Positions 1 to 9,447 are shown, numbered from the stretch's first letter. The stretch: DNA of 64,000 nt from Bradyrhizobium sp. 195 (GCF_023101665.1 NZ_CP082161.1:3720001-3784000); one strand, 5' to 3'. Made by a program: numbers and translations. The notes: generated by a model not told the origin, from the sequence alone.

Positions 1-356
1 ACCACGCTGTAATTCTCTGGCCGCTGCTGTGCGGACTAGCCAAGGCCAAGTACTATCTGATGACCGCGGAATTCGTGGATGGCAAAGAAGCAGAGCGAAT
101 TGGCTTGGTAAGTCTTTGTGTCCCCAGGGCCCAGCTGCTCGATAAGGCGCTGACCACCGCCAACAAGCTTGCGACGGGAAGCCAGCTGGCGATCCGGTAC
201 ACCAAGCGATCCCTCAACAATTGGATGCGATTGGCGCAGCCTGCGTTCGATGCCTCATTAGCGCTGGAAATGCTCTGTTTCCTGGGCGACGACGCAAAGG
301 AAGGGGTGGCCGCAATCAGAGAGAAGCGCGAGCCAAAATTTCCATCCGCCAGGTAA
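1..356 (+). CDS. Enoyl-CoA hydratase/isomerase family protein, 3' part
   Basis: The frame is open from the window edge (first whole codon at 3) and stops at 356, giving about 117 C-terminal residues. The N-terminal half, with the oxyanion-hole segments, lies outside. What remains has the crotonase C-terminal pattern: LAKAKYYLM, then [11 protein letters not shown], then a helical tail with SLALEMLCF ending in REPKFPSAR. Crotonases hydrate or isomerise acyl-CoA double bonds. The ATG at 60 is internal because the homology continues upstream of it. A BadH-like 2-hydroxyacyl-CoA dehydrogenase follows about 140 bases later on the same strand, so this is probably the hydratase step of the same pathway (inference). 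Family call firm, substrate unknown. Confidence 0.85.
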   Translation, partial: HAVILWPLLCGLAKAKYYLMTAEFVDGKEAERIGLVSLCVPRAQLLDKALTTANKLATGSQLAIRYTKRSLNNWMRLAQPAFDASLALEMLCFLGDDAKEGVAAIREKREPKFPSAR

Positions 357-496
357 ATTGAGCGGCTAAAAACACAGTCATGTGGTTTGTGCCATCGCTG
401 GCGAATTGCATTGACTGAAAACGAAGAACGGAGCCTCCTTACAAAAGGGGAGCGGCGGATTGTGCGCCGCGGCTCCAAGTGTTCAAGGCGGATAAA

Positions 497-1291
497 ATGG
501 ATCTGGGTCTGAAGGCAAAGTCGGTCGTGGTCACCGGCGGTGGTTCAAATATTGGGCGAGAAATCGTGCTCGGCTTTGCGGCCGAGGGAGCGAATATCAC
601 GATTGATATCGATCCCGAGCAAGCTGAAAAAACCGCGAGCCTCGCCCGCAAGGCCGGAAGCGGGACCTGCCAAGTCATAAAAACCGACGTAACCGATCTT
701 GCCCAAGTGCAAGCGATGTTCAAAGCCGCTGTGGACAAATTTGGCGGCGTCGATGTCCTTGTCAACAATGTCGGCTGGGACAAACTCCTGTTCTTCACGC
801 AGACAGATCCAGAATTCTGGCAGAAGATCATCAAGATCAACTTTGTTGGAAATCTGAACTGCACGAAGACAGCTCTCGATATCATGATTCCGAAGAGCGC
901 TGGCTCGATCGTTTCGATCAGTTCAGACGCAAGCCGGCAGGGCGAACCGAGGGAGGCCGTCTACGGAGGCATGAAGGCGGCCGTGAACAGCTTCATGAAG
1001 ACCGTAGCCCGGGAGAATGGCAGGTATGGAATCCGCTGCAACGTTGTCTGTCCCGGCGTAACGATTCCGAAGGAAGCCGGCGATGTCGGCGGCACCAGCA
1101 TGTGGTCGAAGATGGACGACATGTTCACTGCCGATCAACTCGAGAAGGTCGCTAAGGCGCTTCCGTTGAGGAAGATCGGACGTCCGGAGGACATCGCCAG
1201 TGCGGTGGTGTTTCTATCTTCCACCAAGGCCGCGGGCTACATCACCGGGCAGGTGCTGTCCGTCTCCGGCGGATACAGCATGATTGGCTGA
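497..1291 (+). CDS. SDR dehydrogenase, BadH-like (2-hydroxycyclohexanecarboxyl-CoA dehydrogenase type)
   Basis: Classical short-chain dehydrogenase of 264 residues. Visible are the Rossmann motif TGGGSNIG near residues 13-20, NNVG at 90-93, and the catalytic set Ser143, Tyr156, Lys160 (YGGMK), with the C-terminal ITGQVLSVSGG typical of the family. The stretch NNVGWDKLLFF and the SDAS...AVYGGMK segment resemble BadH, which oxidises 2-hydroxycyclohexanecarboxyl-CoA in Rhodopseudomonas palustris benzoate/cyclohexanecarboxylate degradation. I chose ATG 497, with AAGG about 8 bases upstream; an in-frame GTG at 479 would add six residues. The crotonase gene just upstream supports a hydratase-then-dehydrogenase order. 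The exact substrate is inference. Confidence 0.85.
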   Translation: MDLGLKAKSVVVTGGGSNIGREIVLGFAAEGANITIDIDPEQAEKTASLARKAGSGTCQVIKTDVTDLAQVQAMFKAAVDKFGGVDVLVNNVGWDKLLFFTQTDPEFWQKIIKINFVGNLNCTKTALDIMIPKSAGSIVSISSDASRQGEPREAVYGGMKAAVNSFMKTVARENGRYGIRCNVVCPGVTIPKEAGDVGGTSMWSKMDDMFTADQLEKVAKALPLRKIGRPEDIASAVVFLSSTKAAGYITGQVLSVSGGYSMIG

Positions 1292-1340
1292 TGCCGCGCC
1301 GCTTTCCGAAACTAAGAGCCTTTTTTCCTGAGGTATGGCA

Positions 1341-2243
1341 ATGGCCGTTCGTTTTGACAACCGCGTCGCTCTTGTGACGGGCGCCGGTGCTGGGCTTGGC
1401 AAGTGCCATGCCTTGTTGCTCGCATCGCGAGGCGCCAAGGTCGTCGTGAACGACCCTGGTGGCTCGACCGCCGGTCAAGGTGGATCGAACGCGGTCGCCG
1501 ATACGGTGGTCGACGAGATCAGAAAATCCGGGGGCGAGGCAATAGCCAACTACGATAGCGTTGCTGATCGTGCCGGCGCGGAACGCATGGTGCGGACCGC
1601 CATCGAGAGTTATGGGAAGATCGATATTGTCGTAAACAATGCGGGAATCCTCCGCGACAAGACGTTCTCAAAAATGGAGCTGGATGACTTCGACGATGTC
1701 ATCAAGGTGCATCTTTTGGGATCGGTCTATGTCACCAAAGCCGCGTGGCAACATATGATCGATCAGAAGTACGGTCGAGTTGTCTTGACGACGTCTGGCT
1801 CCGGGCTCGCAGGGAACTATGGGCAGTCGAACTATGGTGCGGCCAAGACGGGCATGATTGGCTTGATGCACAATCTCATGACCGAGGGCGCGAAATACAA
1901 CGTCAGGATCAACTCGATATCTCCCGTTGCCGCGACGCGGATGACGGAGGGACTTCTGCCCGAACAAATGCTCAAGAAGCTGGATCCAAGGCAAGTGTCC
2001 CCGGCAGTGGCTTGGATGTGTAGCGAGGAATGCGACGCGACGGGCGAGATCATCGCGGCCGGCGCCGGCTATTTTGCGCGAGTGAAACTCGTCAAGGGCG
2101 CGGGTGCCGTGGTTGGAAATGGCGAGATTGCGACAATAGAGGATTTCGTTGCTGCTAAGGAGCAGATCTTTGATCTGAACGGTGCGGCGCCGTATTCGAA
2201 GACGATAGATGACGACACGCGCAGGATCCTGGGAATGGCCTAG
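1341..2243 (+). CDS. SDR family (3R)-hydroxyacyl-CoA dehydrogenase-like protein
   Basis: About 300 residues, resembling the N-terminal dehydrogenase domain of peroxisomal multifunctional enzyme type 2 (HSD17B4-like). Motifs are TGAGAGLG, NDPGG, NNAGILRDKTF, and the catalytic Ser and YGAAK pair (SGSGLAGNYGQSNYGAAK), followed by a family-specific C-terminal extension ending TRRILGMA. Such enzymes oxidise 3-hydroxyacyl-CoA with NAD. AGG at 1331-1333 is too close to the ATG at 1335 but well placed for the ATG at 1341, so I prefer 1341. The gene lies 49 bases after the BadH-like gene on the same strand, probably in one operon. Confidence 0.85.
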   Translation: MAVRFDNRVALVTGAGAGLGKCHALLLASRGAKVVVNDPGGSTAGQGGSNAVADTVVDEIRKSGGEAIANYDSVADRAGAERMVRTAIESYGKIDIVVNNAGILRDKTFSKMELDDFDDVIKVHLLGSVYVTKAAWQHMIDQKYGRVVLTTSGSGLAGNYGQSNYGAAKTGMIGLMHNLMTEGAKYNVRINSISPVAATRMTEGLLPEQMLKKLDPRQVSPAVAWMCSEECDATGEIIAAGAGYFARVKLVKGAGAVVGNGEIATIEDFVAAKEQIFDLNGAAPYSKTIDDDTRRILGMA

Positions 2244-2395
2244 AGGCATGGGTCTTAGCCAGGTCTCGAAGTCGTAGTCGCCGGAATGTCTGGTGTGCTC
2301 ACTGTGTTGACTTGATCGCGAGCGCGTCAAGTTTCAACGGGTATCCGACAAGCCTGCACGTCTATCCAGATAGGTGACGGCAAGGCCTTGATGGC

Positions 2396-2722
2396 TTGGC
2401 CAGGAAAATGGCCAAGGGTCGATCGGGATCGTGCCCGAGGGACGAGTCTCGCGTTGAGAAGATCAAGCAGATGGGGCCAGAGAAGATTGCTCCGCTCTGC
2501 GGTTATCTGATCTCCGACTCCGCCAAGGACGTCACGGGCCAAATTTTTGGTGCGCGCATGAACGAGATTTTCCTCTTCAGCCAGAACAGTCCGATCCGCT
2601 CGGTACAGCGTAGTGAAGGCTGGACGCCGCAATCGATCGCTGAGCACGGTATGCCGGCATTGAAGGGATCCTTTTACAAGCTTGACAGGTCGGCAGACGT
2701 CTTTAACTGGGATCCAATCTAA
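2396..2722 (+). pseudogene. C-terminal remnant of a second HSD17B4-like SDR
   Basis: About 100 residues resemble the C-terminal tail of the same SDR subfamily as the preceding gene: KIKQMGPEKIAPLCGYL, then DVTGQIF, then NEIFLFSQ and SVQRSEGW, ending DRSADVFNWDPI. The Rossmann fold, active-site Tyr/Lys and any convincing start with ribosome-binding site are absent. The 150 bases upstream contain stops in this frame and no recognisable SDR sequence. I read it as the surviving 3' end of a gene lost by deletion. A functional short protein cannot be excluded. Confidence 0.6.
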
Positions 2723-3068
2723 AAGGCGGCATAGGACGCGGTGCAAGAGTGGCCGAGAATGGCCGGCCCGCGCCCCCAAGGCTCTAGATATCAGATGAGA
2801 TCTCTCTCTCTCTCTCTCTCTCTCTGACTTGTTAGGTGCTTCCGCTCTCTAGGAGAGCGCAGCTGGCGCCAGTCGCAAGGTCCGCTTGGGCTAACGAGCG
2901 GCCCACCGACGGCTCCGACAGGTGGAATCAGCAGCGAGAAGTGCTCTCGCTTCGTTTCGGCTGAGTGAGGGGAGTTTTCACGACCGCTTCTCTAGTCCAG
3001 GCAAGCGCTAATGAGGGCGGCTACGCCTGGCCAGCTAAGCCAGGCGTTTCCTGGGGCGAAGCGCGACG
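2723..3068. other. Convergent intergenic region
   Basis: This 346-base stretch lies between the plus-strand SDR remnant and the minus-strand acyl-CoA dehydrogenase operon. It holds a TC dinucleotide run (2801-2825) and otherwise nothing I recognise. No plausible open frame or RNA gene was seen. Confidence 0.6.
2801..2825. repeat. (TC)n dinucleotide microsatellite
   Basis: Twelve and a half tandem TC units stand between two convergent gene blocks. Long dinucleotide runs are uncommon in high-GC alphaproteobacterial chromosomes. It is outside any coding frame, so length change would not alter a protein. Confidence 0.95.
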
Positions 3069-4205
3069 CTATCCCGGAAGCATTAATCCGCTGTATTGTT
3101 CCAGGTGATAGTCGCTGTCGCCCCAAGTCATATCGATGCAGCGAAGTCTCTTAAAATAGAGCCCTACAGACATCTCGTCTGTCATGCCCATTCCGCCATG
3201 TAGCTGAATGGCTAGTTCGCCAACGAGACGACCTGCCCGACCGACCATGGTCTTCGCGGTTGCGAGGGCGCGCCGACGCTCGTCACGGTCCGGGTTGTCG
3301 ACTTCCGCGGCTGCCAGAACCGCAACAGCGCGGGCTTGCTGGAGCGCGGTAAACATATCCGCGATACGATGCTGGAGAGCCTGAAAACGTGCCAGCGGTT
3401 GACCGAACTGGGATCGCGTTTTCAGATACTCAGCCGTCGTCTGCAACAAGGCCTCGATTGCGCCAACCGCCTCAGCGCATAGAGCGGCAATACCTCGATC
3501 GACGGCCCATTCTAGCAGCGGATAGCCTTCGTTCACCTCGCCGATGACAGCCTGAGCCGGAACATCTTTCAGTTGGACTTCTGCGCAGCGCATTCCGTCA
3601 ATGGTGGGAAAGGGACGTGCAGAAAGGCCGGGAGCTTTGGAGTCAACCAGGAACAGGGTTACTCCGGTGCGATCCGTCAGCTCAGCTGCGGTCCGGGCAG
3701 GGATGATGAACTTGTCCGCGCTATCTCCCCCAAGAACGACGCACTTGCGGCCGGATATCCTCCAACCGGTTCCGTCCAGGCGCGCGCTAGTGGCGACATG
3801 GGAAAGATCAAAGCCGCCTTCTGGCTCGTTGGTTCCAACACAAACCTTCAACTCTCCTGCCGCAATCGAGGGAAAGAGCGAAGCGCGCGTCGACTCGCTG
3901 GCTCCGCGGGCCAGCAAGGCGGCCGACACGACCGCAGTTGGAAGGAATGGCTCCACAACCAAACCCCGTCCGAATGCCTCCATAACGAGCATGGTCTCAA
4001 TCGGGCCGCCACCCATGCCCCCGTCACTTTCGGGGATGTTCAAGGACAACAGTCCCAACTCTGCGAGCGATGCCCAGTTCTGAGGTGAATACCCTAGGGG
4101 ACTGGCGGCCAACTTTCGTCGGCTGGCGATGTCATATTCTCGTTCCACATAGCGCGCGACGGTTCGCGCCAGCATTTCCTGTTCGTCGCTAAGCTTAAAA
4201 TCCAT
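3069..4205 (-). CDS. Acyl-CoA dehydrogenase, PimD-like small subunit
   Basis: 378 residues of acyl-CoA dehydrogenase. The N-terminal helical domain starts DFKLSDEQEMLARTV. The FAD-binding middle domain is divergent, and the C-terminal domain has RSQFGQPLARFQALQHRIADM and QLHGGMGMTDE. Divergence at the usual catalytic Glu region and pairing with a second acyl-CoA dehydrogenase immediately upstream match the large/small pairs such as pimeloyl-CoA dehydrogenase PimC/PimD. ATG 4205 lies 2 bases after the upstream stop, indicating translational coupling. It likely forms a heteromer that introduces the alpha,beta double bond in a ring-derived or dicarboxylyl-CoA intermediate (inference). Confidence 0.85.
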   Translation of the reverse strand: MDFKLSDEQEMLARTVARYVEREYDIASRRKLAASPLGYSPQNWASLAELGLLSLNIPESDGGMGGGPIETMLVMEAFGRGLVVEPFLPTAVVSAALLARGASESTRASLFPSIAAGELKVCVGTNEPEGGFDLSHVATSARLDGTGWRISGRKCVVLGGDSADKFIIPARTAAELTDRTGVTLFLVDSKAPGLSARPFPTIDGMRCAEVQLKDVPAQAVIGEVNEGYPLLEWAVDRGIAALCAEAVGAIEALLQTTAEYLKTRSQFGQPLARFQALQHRIADMFTALQQARAVAVLAAAEVDNPDRDERRRALATAKTMVGRAGRLVGELAIQLHGGMGMTDEMSVGLYFKRLRCIDMTWGDSDYHLEQYSGLMLPG

Positions 4206-4207
4206 GA

Positions 4208-5395
4208 TCAGCCCAAGATTGATTTAGCAATGATAGTCTTCTGTACTTCGCTCGTGCCCCCGTAGATCGTGCTCTTTCGGAAATCGAAGTAAGCGGGTGC
4301 CAGTGCATTGATGTCCTCGCCGCCGGCGGTTTCGCCAGACCACCCCAACTCGAGTGCTTCCGGCAGATAAGGCAGCGCATATGGTCCAGCGGACTGAAGC
4401 AGTAGGGCAGTCGCCTCCTGCTGGATCTCAGATCCTCTGATTTTCAAGACCGAAGCAACCGCGCCAGCGTCGGCCCCTTCCAGCGACATAAGGCGACGCA
4501 TGGCCCATTCGTGAGCGGTGACTTCCATCTCAAGCAGAGCCACGCGATCGCGAAATCGATCGTGTTCAATCAGCGATCGGCCGCGGAAACGCTGTCGCCC
4601 CGCCTGCGTGCGGACTTGCCGCAGGAGACGCTTGCAGAGGCCTAGTCCTGCGATACCGGTACGTTCATGACCAAGCAGAAATTTGGCGATCTCCCAACCC
4701 GCGCCTTCGTCGCCGACGCGATTGGCTACCGGGACCTCGACCTTATCGAAAAAGACCGAATTAATATCATGCCCCTGATCAAGGGTCTTGATCGGCTGCA
4801 CGGTGATGCCTGGTGTCTTCATGTCGACCAGAACAAACGAAATTCCGCGCTGCGGCCGATCCTCGTTCGATGTACGCACCAAGCAGAAGATCCAGTTGGC
4901 CCACTGGGCGTATGTTGTCCAAGTCTTCTGTCCGTCGATGATGTAGTTGTCACCCTTCCGTTCAGCGCGGCATTTAAGCGATGCCAGATCTGATCCCGCG
5001 CCAGGCTCCGAATACCCCTGGCACCACCAGTCTTCCATCGTGATGATCCGGGGCAAATACGTTCGACGCTGCTCCTCCGTACCGAAGCGCATCAGAACGG
5101 GCGCAAGCATCGTCAGCCCCATCGGAATCTGACGTGGAGCGCCGCCGATATGGCATTCTTCGTCGAAAATATTCCGGTAAATGGCATTCCAGCCGGTGCC
5201 GCCGTACTCTTTAGGCCAGCTAACGGCGCCCCATCCTTTAGCGTGCAAAATGTGTTGCCATCGCAGGTAATCGTCGCGACCCACGCGCCGCAGGCCCAAC
5301 ACCTTCTCGCGAATGTCGGATGGCAGATTTTCCGCAACGAAGGCGCGGACTTCTGCCCGCAACGAGACTTCGTCTTTCGATTCGTGGAGATCCAT
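4208..5395 (-). CDS. Acyl-CoA dehydrogenase, PimC-like large subunit
   Basis: 395 residues, full length for the family. It shows GWGAVSWPKEYGGTGW near residue 60, the FAD/substrate signature CQGYSEPGAGSDLASL near 130, GQKTWTTYAQWANW, GHERTGIAGLG, and a C-terminal RKSTIYGGTSEVQKTIIAKS, which carries the FAD-contacting segment of this class. It resembles PimC and related dehydrogenases for dicarboxylyl- or terpenoid-CoA esters. It lies 135 bases downstream of the binding-protein gene (5531-6754) and directly before the PimD-like gene, so transport and dehydrogenation are probably co-transcribed from the promoter region near 6.8-6.95 kb. Confidence 0.88.
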   Translation of the reverse strand: MDLHESKDEVSLRAEVRAFVAENLPSDIREKVLGLRRVGRDDYLRWQHILHAKGWGAVSWPKEYGGTGWNAIYRNIFDEECHIGGAPRQIPMGLTMLAPVLMRFGTEEQRRTYLPRIITMEDWWCQGYSEPGAGSDLASLKCRAERKGDNYIIDGQKTWTTYAQWANWIFCLVRTSNEDRPQRGISFVLVDMKTPGITVQPIKTLDQGHDINSVFFDKVEVPVANRVGDEGAGWEIAKFLLGHERTGIAGLGLCKRLLRQVRTQAGRQRFRGRSLIEHDRFRDRVALLEMEVTAHEWAMRRLMSLEGADAGAVASVLKIRGSEIQQEATALLLQSAGPYALPYLPEALELGWSGETAGGEDINALAPAYFDFRKSTIYGGTSEVQKTIIAKSILG

Positions 5396-5530
5396 TAGAT
5401 GGTCTTATCCTTCATTACTTCTTCTGCGTCGCGACGAGGTGGGGAGGGGTTGACGACGACGCGAGCGACGGTTGCAACTATACCGCTGAATTCCGGCCAT
5501 CCAACAGTGCCTCGATTTTTGGATCGGTTC

Positions 5531-6754
5531 TCATTCCGACCGAACCTCTCCAAACGTCTGCCAGCGGTCGCCGTCAAATCTCATAAGCTTGTACTGCTTG
5601 ATCGGAGAATAGTCGGTGGGAGAAGTGTTCAGCTTGATCCCAGGAATCAGAAGCGGGAGCTCGAGATCGTGTAGGCTCGATGCGGTCCGCATCACGCTTT
5701 CGCGCGTAAGGTCGTCCCCGCACTGCTTCAGCACTTGCACCATCGCTATCGCCTGAAGATATCCGAACGCCGTTTGGTCGTTCTTGGGTCCCTCAGGGTA
5801 GTACTTATCCATAAAGGCCTTAAATTCGATCATTCCTGCATCGTTCGCCCACGCTGGATCCTCGGGATCCTTGCGATAGGCGGCGGAGATAGCGCCCTTT
5901 GCGTTGTCTAGTCCTGCCGGTCGGAGGACCGTATCAATGGCAATCGAGGTATTCGAAAGATAGACCTGCGGCTGCCAACCGATGTCTCCGAGAGTACGAA
6001 GGGTCTGGCTCGAAAATTTGCTTAACGCGGCGACGATCAAAGTGTCCGCCCCGGACGACTTCAGAGAGACAATTTCAGAAGTTATCGTCGGGGAAGTGAT
6101 GTCGTAACCTGCCTCAGCTACGAGCTGGGAAGCCTTTTCTCCGAGGCCGCGTTTCAGGCCATCGAGGTAGTCGCGCCCGAAATCGTCCCGCTGGTAAATG
6201 ATGGCGATTTTTGCGTCCGCATTGCGGGAGAGAATGTGTTTGGCGTAGATCGTCGCTTCAATCTGGTAGCTGGGAATCCAGCCCATCGTCCAAGGGAACG
6301 CTTTGGGATTCGAAAACTTTGACGCTCCGGATGCGACAAACAGTTGCGGAATCTTGAGCCGGTTCATGTAGGGCATGATCGCGGAATTGGCCGCTGTTCC
6401 TGTGGCGCCGAAGATGAGGAGGACTTCGTCGCTGTCGATCAATTTTCGCGTTTGCTCAACCGTCTTTGGCGGACTGAAGGCGTCATCGTAGCTGATGAAC
6501 TTTATCGTACGGCCGTTGACGCCGCCTTCGTCATTAACCTTCTTGAAATACGCGGCTTCAGTTCGGCCAATCAGCCCGTAAGCGGACAATGGCCCGCTAT
6601 AAGGCATGGTGTTGCCAATCCTGATCTCGGTATCGCTGACGCCAGGTCCGTACCGTTTCTCTGACGCTTGAGCGCCCGATCCGAACGAAAGGCAAAGCAG
6701 CCCGAGGGTGAGCCGTCGAAGAACCTGGCCGCAATCCGCAATGGTGACGCGCAT
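5531..6754 (-). CDS. ABC transporter substrate-binding protein, branched-chain type (paralogue 1)
   Basis: Periplasmic binding protein of about 407 residues. ATG 6754 is preceded by GGAGAAG at good spacing; an upstream in-frame ATG at 6826 would add 24 unlikely residues. The N-terminus has a signal peptide (LRRLTLGLLCLSFGSGAQAS), then the mature start KRYGPGVSDTEIRIGNTMPYSG and the type I periplasmic fold. It is clearly paralogous to 14067-15365 and to the relic near 17.2-17.45 kb. The nearest membrane and ATPase components are at 17.9-21.3 kb. Its neighbours suggest an aromatic, alicyclic or fatty acid ligand rather than an amino acid (inference). Palindrome CACATACGTG lies 182 bases upstream. 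Confidence 0.9.
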   Translation of the reverse strand: MRVTIADCGQVLRRLTLGLLCLSFGSGAQASEKRYGPGVSDTEIRIGNTMPYSGPLSAYGLIGRTEAAYFKKVNDEGGVNGRTIKFISYDDAFSPPKTVEQTRKLIDSDEVLLIFGATGTAANSAIMPYMNRLKIPQLFVASGASKFSNPKAFPWTMGWIPSYQIEATIYAKHILSRNADAKIAIIYQRDDFGRDYLDGLKRGLGEKASQLVAEAGYDITSPTITSEIVSLKSSGADTLIVAALSKFSSQTLRTLGDIGWQPQVYLSNTSIAIDTVLRPAGLDNAKGAISAAYRKDPEDPAWANDAGMIEFKAFMDKYYPEGPKNDQTAFGYLQAIAMVQVLKQCGDDLTRESVMRTASSLHDLELPLLIPGIKLNTSPTDYSPIKQYKLMRFDGDRWQTFGEVRSE

Positions 6755-7269
6755 TATCTTCTCCAGCGCAATTGAGGAGTCCTGCCGCACGAAACGTCCG
6801 ATTTCGCCCACGGAAATGCCGAACATGCATCGCGCTGAGCTGATATATTGACCTTTCGGGCGCAGAATTCCGTTGACGCGCTGAACGCACCATCATGCGC
6901 GTTGCGCGGTGGGTCAATCGCGCAGAGGCATTCGTCACATACGTGTCGATTATGTCTCTGGCGAAGCGAAAGCTAAGTGCAAACTGCAGAAAGAGGGCCG
7001 CCAAGCATGGAGCTGGCGGCCCAAGTCTAGGGAGGGAGTCCGTGCAGGACTCTCGCGCCCTTAAGTTCGCCAACTTGCAGCCGAGCGCAAGCCTTGCAGA
7101 ACATTTGGACATGGTTGTGCGATCAGGTTGCGACGGGCTGCGCGATATAGAACGCACGGATGTGTCATTCACGGCCAGCGTCTTGAAGTCCTGGCCCGGT
7201 CGCAAATAGTCGAATTCGCTCAATGAGCGGCGCAGGCCGAAAGCAGAGATCAACACCGGTGGAAGGGCA
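6755..7269. other. Divergent promoter region
   Basis: This 515-base region separates the minus-strand binding-protein/acyl-CoA dehydrogenase operon from the plus-strand acyl-CoA synthetase operon. It contains one copy of the CACATAYGTG palindrome (6936-6945). Open frames here look like chance: low coding character, no recognisable motif. It probably carries both divergent promoters. Confidence 0.6.
6936..6945. promoter_or_regulatory. Candidate operator, CACATACGTG (site A)
   Basis: Near-perfect 10-base palindrome in the divergent intergenic region, 182 bases upstream of the binding-protein start at 6754 and 325 bases upstream of the start at 7270. Matching sites occur at 10975, 11880 and 17622, all non-coding. 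Function inferred from recurrence and position only. Confidence 0.55.
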
Positions 7270-9447
7270 ATGAACGTGGATCAGGCGCCAGCATCAAGAC
7301 TACCGTCGCAGCTCTATCGCCATCCGGACCTTCGCCGACTATTGGCTCCAGGTAGTATCGCTGTTTACGGAGCCACGACCCGGCCAGGATCGTTCGGAGA
7401 GCGGACGGTTCGAAATCTTCTGTCATTCAACGGCGAAGTGTTTCCGGTAAATCAAAAATACGAAGAAGTGCTGGGCCGAAAGTGCTATCCTTCGCTAAAG
7501 GCACTTCCGAAGTCGCCCGATTGCGTCGTCATCGTGGCTGGACGCGAGTCCGTCGAGAGCATGGTCGAAGACGCGATCGAAGCTAAGGCGGGCGGCATAT
7601 TGATCTATGCCTCCGGCTACAGCGAGACCGGAAAAGCCGACCGCATTGCTCAGCAGGACAAGTTGGCCAAGCTTGCGCGGCTATCGGGTATCCCGATCAT
7701 CGGGCCAAACTGCATCGGTATATACAACCTCACGCTTGGCATGGCGACGACGTTCAATCCGACTGATCTTCCGAAGCGCGAGGAGAAAGCGGCCGGAATC
7801 GGTCTAATTACGCAGTCCGGCGCGCTAGGCATCTCGCTTCTGCAGGGCGTCAAGACAGGGTTCTCCTTTTCTCATGTGCTCACAAGCGGAAACTCGTGCG
7901 ACGTCGACGCGGCGGACTATATCGCTTATCTGGCAGAGGATCCGGACTGCAAGGTCATCGCGTGCCTATTCGAGGGCATGTCCGATCCGCGACGAATCTT
8001 CGATGCTGCATCTGTGGCTTGGGATCATGGCAAGCCTGTCGTGATGTACAAAATCGCCACAGGCGAGGAGGGGGCGCACGCCGCCGTTTCGCATACTGGC
8101 TCACTAGCAGGATCGAACGCAGCATACATGGCGATGTTCGAGAGAGCCGGGATCGTTGTGGTTCACGATTTCGAGGCGCTGATCGAAACCGCCGCGCTGT
8201 TCGCGAAAGCCGGACGGATGCGAGGCGCCGGCGTAGCGGTCGTTTCTTCATCCGGCGGTGCATCAATCATTTGCGCGGACAAGGCTGAGAAGTTTGATGT
8301 GCCGCTGCCCCAGCCGAATGCAGAGACGACCGCGATCCTGAAGATGCACATTCCGGAATTCGGCTCGGCGCGCAACCCATGTGACGTTACGGCGCAAGTC
8401 CTGTCAGATCCCAAGTCGCTGCCAGCGTGCTGTGAAGCGCTTATCACTGATGAAGAGTTCGGAGCTCTCGTTCTGCCTCATCTAGTGGCAAGCGAAAGCA
8501 GCGCCGAAAGGATCAAGATCTTAGCCGAACTTGGTCGCAAGCACGGCAAGCTAATGTGCTTGGCGTGGATGACTGCCTGGTCCGACGGGCCCGGCAGCCT
8601 GCAGGCGGAATTGGAGCCGCACGTTGCTCTCTTTCGCTCGGTAGACAGATGCTTCGCAGCCATTTCCGCCTGGCAGAAGCGCGAGAAGCGTCTGGCGGCC
8701 GGGCAGAGCCTACGATCTCGAACCGCACCGGTTGATGCTGGCGAACGTTCGAGGAAACTTATCTCAAAGGCTACTGCGGATGTTCTAACAGAGCGCGAGT
8801 CAAAGGAGCTTCTTCAGGCCTACGGCATCCGCGTCACACAGGAACGTCTTGCGTCGAGCGCGGCAGACGCTGAGGTGATCGCAACTGAACTGGGCTTCCC
8901 CGTCGCCATGAAGCTTGAATCGCCGGACGTTCCGCACAAGACCCAGGCCGGCGTCATTCGGCTGAATATCAGGGATCGAGAACAGGCGCGCGTAGCGTTC
9001 GATTCCATTATGGTGAATGCAGCACGCGTCGAACCCGCGCCGCGCATCAACGGTGTGTTGGTTCAGCAGATGATCCCTCCTGGGGCCGAAATGATGATTG
9101 GGGTTCGGGTGGACCCGCTTTTTGGACCGCTGGTGCTGGTGGGTCTCGGAGGCGTGATGGTCGAGCTGGTCAAGGATACTGCCCTGCAACTCGCCCCTGT
9201 TAGTCGTGATGAGGCACTCAATCTACTGAGCTCCTTGAAGGGCCAGCGTCTTCTTGATGGGTTCCGAGGCGGCGCGGCAGTTGATCGAGAGGCGCTCGCC
9301 GATACGATCGTGCGGGTCTCCGAACTGGCGGCAGATCTGACGGACGAGATCTCCGAGATCGACGTGAATCCCCTCATTTGTCACGGGACGTCAATCATCG
9401 CGGTCGATGCCTTGGTGGTGCGCAGAAAGGTTCGCGCGGCCCCATGA
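7270..9447 (+). CDS. ADP-forming acyl-CoA synthetase, acetate--CoA ligase family
   Basis: 725 residues, fusing the alpha- and beta-type domains of NDP-forming acyl-CoA synthetases. A CoA-binding Rossmann domain starts near residue 23 (LAPGSIAVYGATTRPGSFGE). Two flavodoxin-like domains include the phosphohistidine loop SHTGSLAGSNAAY, with His275. A C-terminal ATP-grasp domain runs from about residue 510 (ESKELLQAYGIRVT, GFPVAMKLESPDVPHKTQAG) and ends EIDVNPLI. The reaction is acid + CoA + ATP to acyl-CoA + ADP + Pi. ATG 7270 has GGAAGG upstream. The quinone oxidoreductase gene overlaps its stop codon. Together with the AMP-forming ligase at 15.4 kb it gives two independent CoA-activation routes. 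Confidence 0.9.
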   Translation: MNVDQAPASRLPSQLYRHPDLRRLLAPGSIAVYGATTRPGSFGERTVRNLLSFNGEVFPVNQKYEEVLGRKCYPSLKALPKSPDCVVIVAGRESVESMVEDAIEAKAGGILIYASGYSETGKADRIAQQDKLAKLARLSGIPIIGPNCIGIYNLTLGMATTFNPTDLPKREEKAAGIGLITQSGALGISLLQGVKTGFSFSHVLTSGNSCDVDAADYIAYLAEDPDCKVIACLFEGMSDPRRIFDAASVAWDHGKPVVMYKIATGEEGAHAAVSHTGSLAGSNAAYMAMFERAGIVVVHDFEALIETAALFAKAGRMRGAGVAVVSSSGGASIICADKAEKFDVPLPQPNAETTAILKMHIPEFGSARNPCDVTAQVLSDPKSLPACCEALITDEEFGALVLPHLVASESSAERIKILAELGRKHGKLMCLAWMTAWSDGPGSLQAELEPHVALFRSVDRCFAAISAWQKREKRLAAGQSLRSRTAPVDAGERSRKLISKATADVLTERESKELLQAYGIRVTQERLASSAADAEVIATELGFPVAMKLESPDVPHKTQAGVIRLNIRDREQARVAFDSIMVNAARVEPAPRINGVLVQQMIPPGAEMMIGVRVDPLFGPLVLVGLGGVMVELVKDTALQLAPVSRDEALNLLSSLKGQRLLDGFRGGAAVDREALADTIVRVSELAADLTDEISEIDVNPLICHGTSIIAVDALVVRRKVRAAP

